Source: Opitutaceae bacterium (GTDB taxonomy: Bacteria > Verrucomicrobiota > Verrucomicrobiia > Opitutales > Opitutaceae). From it: a stretch of 5,230 nt of DNA. The stretch spans positions 1-5,230 of the forward strand of contig SYDD01000211.1 in assembly GCA_005786775.1 (NCBI GenBank). The letters are read 5' to 3'. The notes beneath the pieces are model-generated. The model worked only from the letters and a program-made list of their open reading frames with translations. It ran no database searches and was not told the DNA's origin. Shown here in pieces: positions 1-5,230 of the stretch. Position numbers and translations under genes: made by a program. Position 1 is the stretch's first letter; each line of letters opens with the position of its first letter.

Positions 1-1496
1 CCGCGCACGCGCAACTCGGGGTCGACGACCGCGTCCGGACCGCGTCCCATCCGGCAAGTGCCGGCGGGATGGTAGATCGTCCCGGAGGTCCGCAGGACGA
101 ACTCGCGCAGCCGCCCCGGCGAATCCTCCCCCTCAGCGGGCTCGGCCGCGGCGCCTCGCAGCGCGTCGAAAGGACGTGACCGGCCGATCGCCAGCCCGAG
201 CCGGACCGCCTCGACGGCGATGTCTAGGTCACGAGCCTCGGTGAAGTAATTCGCCCGGATCACCGGCGGCGCAAGCGGGTCCGCGGACCGCAGGCGGATG
301 GAGCCGCGGCTCTGGACCCGGGTGACGATCACGGAGTAGGCCAGCGCCGGATCCGGCGCGCTCAGGCCCCGCCCAACGGCGAACTTGATATCCGGCGGGC
401 CTCCGGCCGGGCTGAGCCCGGAAAAGGCGAACAAGCCGGCGGAGACCGAGGACCCAGGGAGCGAAGTGCGGCCCGCCCAGCGGAGACCGATCCGGGGATG
501 GTCCTGCAGGTTGGCGCCGACACCCGGCAGCTCGTGGCGCACCGTGACGCCGGCCGCGCGCAGCGCCTCAGCGGGCCCGATGCCCGAAAGCTGCAGGAGC
601 CGGGGCGAATCGATCGCGCCCGCGCAGAGCACCACCTCGCGCGCGGCGCGGACCGTGCGGGCCGACGGCGCGGCGCCGGGGCCGCCATCGAGATATTCCA
701 GCCCGACAACGCGGGTGCCCTCGAGCAGGAGGCGGCGCACGTGGGCGTGCGGACGCGCGGCGAGGTTCGCGCGCCCGAGCACCGGGGTCAGGAAGGCCGC
801 CGCCACGGACTGCCGCCGGCCGCCGCGGAGGTGCTTCTGGTAAAAGGCCGCCCCGTTCTCGGGCCGGTCCGAATTGAAATCCCACCGCGGGTCAGCCGCG
901 AACCCGAGCCCGCGGCAGGCCTCGAGAAAGGCGAGATGGCCGGCGTGGGGATCCTCGGTGTCGCTGACCGCGACCGGCCCGCCGACCCCGTGGAACGCGG
1001 AGGCGCCGCGACTGTTGTCCTCCAGCGCACGAAAGACCGGCAGGACCGAAGCGTAGGACCAGACCGGGCCGGCCTCGCGCGCCCACGCGGCGAAGTCCAA
1101 GGGATGTCCGCGCACGTAGGCCGCCGCGCTGATCGCGCTGGACCCGCCGAACCCGCGCCCCCGGGGCCACTTGACGGAGCGGCCGCCCAGCGCGGGCTCC
1201 GGCTCGGTCGCGTAATTCCAATCCGCCGCCGTGCCGAGCAGCGACGTCCAGCGCCCGATATCGGCGATCAGCGGGTCATCCCCCCGGCCGCCTGCCTCCA
1301 GCAGCAGCACCCGCGTCCCCGGATCGGCGGAGAGGCGGTTGGCGACGACGCACCCACTCGAGCCCGCGCCGACGACGATGTAATCGAACTCCTCCGGGGA
1401 GCCGGCCCCGCGCGCGCCCGGGCGTACGGCGGCGGAAGTGCCGGCGGCAAGCGAGGCGCGGAGGAAACCGCGGCGGGAAAGGCCGGTGCGGTGCAT
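1..1496 (-). CDS. Tat-exported GMC-family FAD oxidoreductase, choline dehydrogenase type (C-terminus cut off by window edge)
   Basis: Flavoprotein that oxidises a primary or secondary alcohol; the substrate is unknown. About 499 residues are visible. A twin-arginine signal is seen near residues 7-13 (SRRGFLR) followed by a weakly hydrophobic Ala-rich stretch, so export of the folded, FAD-loaded enzyme is likely. The FAD-binding Rossmann motif GAGSSG is at 43-48, with the ribose-binding acidic end at Glu67 (LLLEAGG). GMC signature 1 lies near 112-129 (RGRGFGGSS...YVRG). Signature 2 is a full match at 293-307 (GAIDSPRLLQLSGIG). The first catalytic histidine is His476 in YHPAGTCRMG. The second catalytic His/Asn and the last several dozen residues lie beyond the left edge. 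Signature 1 has Ser123 where Asn is usual (GGSSxIN). The ATG was chosen because it has a good GGAG site 8 bases upstream and puts the Tat motif at the N-terminus. The gene follows the sulfatase by 5 bases. It resembles BetA, but choline as substrate is not shown. Confidence 0.93.
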   Translation of the reverse strand, partial: MHRTGLSRRGFLRASLAAGTSAAVRPGARGAGSPEEFDYIVVGAGSSGCVVANRLSADPGTRVLLLEAGGRGDDPLIADIGRWTSLLGTAADWNYATEPEPALGGRSVKWPRGRGFGGSSAISAAAYVRGHPLDFAAWAREAGPVWSYASVLPVFRALEDNSRGASAFHGVGGPVAVSDTEDPHAGHLAFLEACRGLGFAADPRWDFNSDRPENGAAFYQKHLRGGRRQSVAAAFLTPVLGRANLAARPHAHVRRLLLEGTRVVGLEYLDGGPGAAPSARTVRAAREVVLCAGAIDSPRLLQLSGIGPAEALRAAGVTVRHELPGVGANLQDHPRIGLRWAGRTSLPGSSVSAGLFAFSGLSPAGGPPDIKFAVGRGLSAPDPALAYSVIVTRVQSRGSIRLRSADPLAPPVIRANYFTEARDLDIAVEAVRLGLAIGRSRPFDALRGAAAEPAEGEDSPGRLREFVLRTSGTIYHPAGTCRMGRGPDAVVDPELRVR

Positions 1497-1501
1497 CGCG
1501 C

Positions 1502-3166
1502 TCACTCCGGGGCCTTGCGGCCGGCCTTGCGCGCCGGGGCGGGCGCGTTCGCGGCGGCGCCCAGGCGCGCCTCCTGCGCCTTCAGCCAGGTGTCGTACGC
1601 CTTGTTCCCGCCTCCGCCGACGTAAGCGTAGGCCTCCAGCTCCGCGGCGCGCCCTAGGATGCGCGGATCGCCATCCTCCCGGAGCAAGGTGACGAGCCGC
1701 TGCCGCAGCTCGGCGAGAGTCGCCGCGTGAACCAGGTCGTGGGCCAGATTGTTCACCCCGTGGGGATCGCGCCGCAGGTCATACAGCTCCTCGACGGGGC
1801 GTTTGCCGAAGGACAACTCGTAGAAGTGGCCGCCGAGCGCCTTGATGACCTCCTTGGTCGGACCCGGGTCGCAGTTGCCGAAATCGGTCTCGGGATTGCC
1901 CGCGGGCCAGCGTTCCGGGTGGAAGTTGCGGACGTACAGGAAATCCCGCGTGCGCAGCGCACGCACGGGATAGCCAGCGTTGCCGGGGCGACCGAGGTCG
2001 TGGCGCTCCTTGCCCACCAGCATCTCCGCGCGACCCTCGATCCAGCCGGAGCCTGGTGCACGGAGGAGCGCGGCGAGACTGCGCCCGGTCATCTGCGGAT
2101 GCGCCGGCAGTCCGGCGAGTTCCAGGAAGGTCGGCGCCAGGTCGCGCACGTTGATGAAGTCCTCGACGACCCGGCCCGGCCGGATCGCCGCCCCCCACCG
2201 CATCGCCAGCGGCAGATGGAAGCCATCCTCGTGGATCTGCCCTTTGACGTACGGGAAAGGCATCCCGTGGTCCGAGGTCACTACGATCAGCGTGTTCTCC
2301 AGCTCGCCGGCCGCCTCGAGCGCGGCCAGCACGCGGCCCAGGTGCCCATCCGCCCACTCCACCTCGACGGCATAGTCGGCGAGGTCATCCCGCACCGGTG
2401 TGACGTCCGGGAAGTAAGGCGGCACGGGCACCGCGGCGAGGTCCTTGCCAAGCCGGCGCCCGGAGCCCGGCTCATAGGCCCGGTGCGGCTCGTGGAAACC
2501 CAGCCAGAAGCAGAACGGCGTGCCGCGCGGCCGGCGGGCGAGGAACGTCTCGAAGTTCCGGGCGTAATCCTTGCGGTTGATGCCGGTGGCCGGAACCTGC
2601 GTCGTGTGTTCCTCGATCGCGGGTCCGGCGGGGTTGCGGGTGCGGCCGGCGAGGGTCTTGAAGTCGCCCGGACCCCAGCCCTTGCCCGTCAGGCCGACGT
2701 GGTAGCCCGCCGCCTCCAGGAGGTCCGGGTACACGGCGAAGTCCGCGGGGAACATCCCGTTGTGCGAGACCGCCTCGCGCAACTGCCAAGTGTTGCGCCC
2801 GGTGAGGATGCTCGCGCGGCAGGGGCTGCACTTCGGGTTCGAGGTGAACGCGTGCCGGAACAGCACGCCCTCGCGCGCGACCCGATCGAACGCGGGGGTC
2901 CGCAGCCAGGTCGCGCCATAGGCACCCGCGTCGCGCCAGCCCCAGTCGTCATAGATGACGAAGAGCAGGTTCGGGCGCGCCGCCGGGGTCGCCGCCGCGG
3001 CGACGAGGGGAAGCAGGGCGGGAAGCAGGAGACGGCGAAGGAGCAGGAACAGCGGGGAAACGGGCAAGGGGATCACCGCCAAGAGCCGGAGCGCGGAGCG
3101 TCGGCCAGCAGCAGCCGGAGGACGGGCGGCACGGGCGCGGAGGATGGCGAGGCGGAGAGCGGACAT
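1502..3166 (-). CDS. Exported formylglycine-dependent sulfatase, heparan N-sulfatase (SGSH)-like
   Basis: Hydrolyses a sulfate ester or sulfamate, probably on a sulfated glycan or small molecule. The 554-residue product begins with a long N-region and a hydrophobic stretch at about 28-59 ending in AAAAT, a Sec-type signal or anchor. The mature domain starts near RPNLLFV (64-70). Asp73-Asp74 are the expected calcium ligands. CSPCR at 113-117 followed by ASILTG is the sulfatase signature, with Cys113 converted to formylglycine by a maturase not in this window. FHEPH (224-228), TSDHG (297-301) and Lys308 supply other active-site residues. The layout AFTS...CSPxRASxLTG, FHxPHR, TSDxGxPFP and ELYDLxRDPHxxxNLA resembles SGSH rather than choline sulfatase. 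The ATG at 3166 is the only Met before residue 138, but its ribosome site is weak; GTG at 3076 (residue 31) would give a compact signal peptide. The gene is followed 5 bases later by the oxidoreductase. The true substrate cannot be read from the sequence. Confidence 0.93.
   Translation of the reverse strand: MSALRLAILRARAARPPAAAGRRSALRLLAVIPLPVSPLFLLLRRLLLPALLPLVAAAATPAARPNLLFVIYDDWGWRDAGAYGATWLRTPAFDRVAREGVLFRHAFTSNPKCSPCRASILTGRNTWQLREAVSHNGMFPADFAVYPDLLEAAGYHVGLTGKGWGPGDFKTLAGRTRNPAGPAIEEHTTQVPATGINRKDYARNFETFLARRPRGTPFCFWLGFHEPHRAYEPGSGRRLGKDLAAVPVPPYFPDVTPVRDDLADYAVEVEWADGHLGRVLAALEAAGELENTLIVVTSDHGMPFPYVKGQIHEDGFHLPLAMRWGAAIRPGRVVEDFINVRDLAPTFLELAGLPAHPQMTGRSLAALLRAPGSGWIEGRAEMLVGKERHDLGRPGNAGYPVRALRTRDFLYVRNFHPERWPAGNPETDFGNCDPGPTKEVIKALGGHFYELSFGKRPVEELYDLRRDPHGVNNLAHDLVHAATLAELRQRLVTLLREDGDPRILGRAAELEAYAYVGGGGNKAYDTWLKAQEARLGAAANAPAPARKAGRKAPE
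1505..1508 (-). promoter_or_regulatory. Ribosome binding site of the GMC oxidoreductase, inside the sulfatase 3' end
   Basis: On the minus strand GGAG ends 8 bases before the oxidoreductase ATG (1494-1496). It spans the last two sense codons of the sulfatase, whose TGA is at 1502-1504. A ribosome finishing the sulfatase therefore covers the next start, which points to translational coupling. It is the only clear Shine-Dalgarno sequence in the window. Confidence 0.75.
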
Positions 3167-3200
3167 CCGCCGCCAGTCAGCCAAGCGGCCGCCGCCAGTC
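3167..3200. repeat. 12-bp direct repeat abutting the sulfatase start codon
   Basis: CCGCCGCCAGTC occurs at 3167-3178 and again, identically, at 3189-3200. The copies are 22 bp apart start to start, about two helical turns. Read on the minus strand, the first copy touches the sulfatase ATG and includes its GGCGGCGG leader, so a protein bound here would block translation initiation or transcription of the sulfatase operon. The spacing is not a multiple of three, so it is not a coding repeat. Confidence 0.55.
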
Positions 3201-3259
3201 GAGCCGCAAACACCCGCGCGACCGCTTGCCCTTGGCACTCCGGCCCGCAAGCTCGCCGG
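3167..3259. promoter_or_regulatory. Divergent intergenic region between sulfatase operon and prolidase
   Basis: These 93 bases must hold the promoters for both directions unless the promoters lie inside the genes. No convincing -35/-10 pair is visible. The nearest -35 match is TTGGCA at 3232-3237, but no AT-rich -10 follows at the right distance. Repeated elements stand out: a 12-bp direct repeat at 3167-3178 and 3189-3200, an 8-bp palindrome GCGGCCGC at 3185-3192, and CAAGC/GCTTG elements at 3182-3186, 3224-3228 and 3248-3252. These could be operator sites for a shared regulator, or coincidence in GC-rich DNA. Neither flanking start codon has a strong Shine-Dalgarno sequence. Confidence 0.5.
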
Positions 3260-4540
3260 ATGATCCCCGCGTACCTCACGGCCCGTCGCGCCCGGCTCGG
3301 GGCGGCGCTCGCCCCCGGCGACGAACTGCTGGTGATCGGCGCCGGGGACCCGGTGCCGCTGCCCGAGGGCAGCGATCAGACCTATCCTTTCCGGGCCCAC
3401 GCCGAATATGTTTTCGCCGCGGGCGGGGAATGCGCCGGCGGGATCGTCGCCTACGATCCGCGCGAGGGTGCGGGCGGTTGGCGCAGCTTCGTGCCGCCCG
3501 TGACCGAGGCGGAACGGGTCTGGTGCGGGGCGCGCCCGCGGGAGGGTGAGGATGTGGCTGGGTTCCCGGCCTGGCTCGGCGCGCGGAGCGGGCGGAAGAC
3601 CGCGGTGCTGGGCGCTTCCGTCGCTGGGGTGAACGCGGATGCCGCCGCGACCGAGGCGGCCCGGCTCGCCTGCGCCGAGGTCCGCCGCCCGAAGGATGCC
3701 TACGAACTGGACCTGCTCGGGCGGGCCGTCGCCGCCACCACCGCGGGCTTCGCGCGACTGCCGGACCTCATCCGCCCCGGGGTCAGCGAGCGAGCGCTGC
3801 AGATCGAGTTGGAGGCCGCCTTCCAGCACGCGGGCGCGAACCGGACGGGCTACGGGACGATCGTCGGGACCGGCCCGAACGCGGCGGTCCTCCATTTCGA
3901 GCCCTCGAACCGCGCCGCTGCCCCGGGCGATTTCGTCCTCATCGACGCCGGCGCCGAGGTGGAACGCTACGTGGCGGACGTCACCCGCACCTACGTCGCG
4001 GGAACCCCCTCCGGCTTCCAGCGGGACCTGCACGCCGCCGTCCTGGACGCGCAGGAGAAGGCGATCGCCCGGTGCGTGCCTGGCGCCGAATGGAAGCAGA
4101 TCCATCTCGCCGCCGCGGTCGACCTGACCGCCGGACTCGTCGCGATGGGCGTTCTCCGCGGGCGGCCAGAATCATTGGTCGAGCAGGAGGTCCACGCGCT
4201 CTTTTTTCCCCACGGGCTCGGCCACCTGGTCGGCCTGGGGGTGCGGGACGCCAGCGGACTGGCGCGCGGCCGCACCCGCGACCCGCGGCCCAGCCTGCGG
4301 GCGCTGCGGATGGATCTGCCCCTCGCGGAGGGGTTCGTGGTCACAGTCGAACCCGGCCTCTACTTCATCCCCGCGCTCCTGCAGGATCCGACGCGGCGCG
4401 AACGCCACCAGGACTCCGTCAACTGGTCCCTCGTGGACGCGAACCTCGCGATCGGTGGCGTCCGCATCGAGGACGATGTGCTGGTGCGCCCAGGCGGTCC
4501 TGAGGTCCTCACCGCGGGGATTCCCAAGGTGCTGGCCTAA
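3260..4540 (+). CDS. M24B metallopeptidase with AMP_N domain, prolidase (Xaa-Pro dipeptidase, PepQ-like)
   Basis: Dinuclear-metal (usually Mn) peptidase expected to cleave Xaa-Pro dipeptides in the cytoplasm for proline recycling. The protein has 426 residues, a normal family length, and no signal peptide. Residues 1 to about 130 form the aminopeptidase P N-terminal domain (TYPFRAHAEYVF at 41-52); the pita-bread catalytic domain covers about 145-415. All five metal ligands are visible: Asp229 (LIDAG), Asp240 (ADVTRT), His322 (HGLGH), Glu364 (VEPGLY) and Glu404 (RIEDD). His212, His318, Tyr368 and Arg402 also match active-site residues. The segment YFIPALL...VNW...GGVRIEDD resembles prolidases more than aminopeptidase P. 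Arg350 aligns with the arginine of human prolidase (Arg398) that holds the dipeptide carboxylate. An oddity is Arg329 in GLGVRD where the family usually has His (VHD). The ATG was chosen because the AMP_N domain begins directly after it; the ribosome site is weak. Aminopeptidase P is the alternative. Confidence 0.92.
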   Translation: MIPAYLTARRARLGAALAPGDELLVIGAGDPVPLPEGSDQTYPFRAHAEYVFAAGGECAGGIVAYDPREGAGGWRSFVPPVTEAERVWCGARPREGEDVAGFPAWLGARSGRKTAVLGASVAGVNADAAATEAARLACAEVRRPKDAYELDLLGRAVAATTAGFARLPDLIRPGVSERALQIELEAAFQHAGANRTGYGTIVGTGPNAAVLHFEPSNRAAAPGDFVLIDAGAEVERYVADVTRTYVAGTPSGFQRDLHAAVLDAQEKAIARCVPGAEWKQIHLAAAVDLTAGLVAMGVLRGRPESLVEQEVHALFFPHGLGHLVGLGVRDASGLARGRTRDPRPSLRALRMDLPLAEGFVVTVEPGLYFIPALLQDPTRRERHQDSVNWSLVDANLAIGGVRIEDDVLVRPGGPEVLTAGIPKVLA

Positions 4541-4582
4541 GCCGTTGCCGCTGGTGCCGCAGCGGCGGCCGGGCAACCCGGC
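4541..4582. terminator. Convergent spacer with two GC-rich hairpins, possible bidirectional terminator
   Basis: The spacer between the prolidase stop and the ABC ATPase stop holds two inverted repeats. The first is GCCGCT (4547-4552) with AGCGGC (4561-4566) and an 8-base loop; the stem extends outward to 4544/4569 if two G-T pairs are allowed. The second is GCCGGG (4568-4573) with CCCGGC (4577-4582) and a 3-base loop CAA. Neither is followed by a T tract on either strand, so this is not a classic intrinsic terminator. The position between convergent genes makes a role in transcript ends plausible. Confidence 0.4.
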
Positions 4583-5230
4583 TCAATCGCCGGGCAGGAA
4601 CCAGACGGTGGTAGCGGGAATCTCGACGACCACCTCCGCGCCAATCGCGAAATCAGCCGCCTCCCCTTCCCCGCCCGGATGCACGGCGGTCAGCGTCGGC
4701 CCGCTGCCCCCGCTCAGGGTAACCTGGAGGTGCTCGCGGTCCCCGCGGAACTCGACCGCGGTGACGCGGGCCCGTCCGGCCACGGGGATTCCCGTCTCGC
4801 TCCCGCCGCGCCACGCACGCAGGACAACCTGTTCCGGGCGGAGGACCGCGCGGGTTTCACGCCGGCCGGCGGGCCAACGTTCCGCAGGCACGCTCAGCTC
4901 CCAACCCCCGGCGAGCCGCACGACCACCCGTCCCGCCCCCTCGCCGATGCGCTCGGCCGGGAGGAGGTTCGCGTGCCCGACAAAGCCCGCCACGAACGCC
5001 GTCGCCGGCCGGTGGTAAATCTCGCGGGGCGGCCCGACCTGCTCCAGCGCGCCCGCGTTGACGACCGCAATCCGGTCGCTCAGCGCGAGCGCCTCATCCT
5101 GGTCGTGGGTCACCAGCACAAAGGTCATCCCGAGGCGCCGCTGCAGCGCCTGCAGTTCGGCGCGCATCGATTGCCGCAGCTTGGCGTCGAGCGCGGAGAC
5201 CGGCTCGTCCAGCAGTAGCACCTGCGGCCG
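4583..5230 (-). CDS. potA: ABC transporter ATP-binding protein, spermidine/putrescine (PotA) type, C-terminal part
   Basis: ATPase subunit that drives uptake of a small solute, most likely a polyamine, through an inner-membrane permease pair. Only the last 215 residues are in the window; the Walker A and LSGGQ parts lie beyond the right edge. The visible part starts with Walker B (VLLLDEP) and the D-loop (SALDAKLR), then the switch histidine in VTHDQDEALALSDRI, then the stretch EQVGPPREIYHRPATAFVAG typical of PotA and related importers of this class. From about RPEQVVL onward comes the TOBE/OB regulatory domain, ending in TTVWFLPGD. The frame is open to the window edge. Its end faces the prolidase end across 42 bases, so it is probably the last gene of its operon, or the only one; permease and binding-protein genes would be upstream, outside the window. 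Related ATPases for iron, sulfate or sugars share these motifs, so the polyamine assignment is moderate while the ABC ATPase call is firm. Confidence 0.9.
   Translation of the reverse strand, partial: RPQVLLLDEPVSALDAKLRQSMRAELQALQRRLGMTFVLVTHDQDEALALSDRIAVVNAGALEQVGPPREIYHRPATAFVAGFVGHANLLPAERIGEGAGRVVVRLAGGWELSVPAERWPAGRRETRAVLRPEQVVLRAWRGGSETGIPVAGRARVTAVEFRGDREHLQVTLSGGSGPTLTAVHPGGEGEAADFAIGAEVVVEIPATTVWFLPGD

Noticed and set aside
498..1625. 375-codon plus-strand open frame antisense to the GMC oxidoreductase
   Set aside because: It is the codon-mirror of a well-supported gene, low in complexity, with no motifs.
1502..3166. Choline sulfatase (betC) as the identity of the sulfatase
   Set aside because: The neighbouring BetA-like enzyme suggested it, but the motifs around the TSDHG site and the C-terminal ELYDLRRDPH region fit the SGSH-like group better.
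3232..3252. Sigma-54-like element (TGGCAC followed by GC)
   Set aside because: The distance from GG to GC is 11 bases instead of the required 10, and the -12 element lacks TT before GC.
1727..3259. Plus-strand open frame of about 511 codons antisense to the sulfatase and continuous with the prolidase
   Set aside because: It has no recognisable domain, is Arg/Gly/Val-rich and mirrors the sulfatase codons. The prolidase family fold starts exactly at the ATG at 3260, so the upstream part is an artefact of high GC.
3167..4105. Minus-strand upstream extension of the sulfatase frame, antisense to the prolidase
   Set aside because: The extension has no family similarity and lies opposite a clear prolidase. 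The signal peptide begins at or after 3166.
4172..4576. Minus-strand open frame of 134 codons opposite the prolidase 3' end
   Set aside because: It is a shadow of the prolidase codons with no domain or ribosome site.

Overview
This is a very GC-rich window (roughly 70% GC or more by eye; not computed) with four protein-coding genes and almost no spacer DNA. Third positions are nearly all G or C, so the non-coding strands of the real genes carry long false reading frames. The organism is a high-GC bacterium. An SGSH-like formylglycine sulfatase, a Tat-exported GMC oxidoreductase and a PotA-type ABC ATPase would suit a Verrucomicrobiota (Opitutales-like) or Planctomycetes genome, where exported sulfatases are abundant. 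A high-GC proteobacterium cannot be excluded from sequence alone.

Layout. (1) Positions 1-1496, minus strand: a GMC-family FAD oxidoreductase (choline-dehydrogenase type) with a twin-arginine signal, cut off by the left edge before its C-terminus. (2) Positions 1502-3166, minus strand: an exported arylsulfatase/heparan-N-sulfatase-like enzyme lying just upstream of the oxidoreductase. Only 5 bases separate its stop from the next start, and the oxidoreductase's ribosome site lies inside the sulfatase's last codons, so the two form a tight operon. (3) Positions 3167-3259: a 93-bp divergent intergenic region with a 12-bp direct repeat abutting the sulfatase start. (4) Positions 3260-4540, plus strand: a complete M24B metallopeptidase of the prolidase (Xaa-Pro dipeptidase) type. 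(5) Positions 4541-4582: a 42-bp convergent spacer with two GC-rich hairpins. (6) Positions 4583-5230, minus strand: the C-terminal part of a polyamine-type ABC transporter ATPase (PotA-like), whose N-terminus is beyond the right edge.

How the genes may work together. The sulfatase and the oxidoreductase both carry export signals (Sec-like and Tat). They could act in succession outside the cytoplasm, the first removing a sulfate group and the second oxidising an alcohol. This is inference from gene order. The prolidase is cytoplasmic and in a separate transcription unit; it would release proline from Xaa-Pro dipeptides. The ABC ATPase belongs to an operon mostly outside the window. No RNA genes, CRISPR arrays, insertion sequences or prophage genes were seen, and no stretch over 300 bases lacks a gene. 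The most notable details are the sulfatase-oxidoreductase coupling and the replacement of a normally conserved active-site histidine by arginine in the prolidase.
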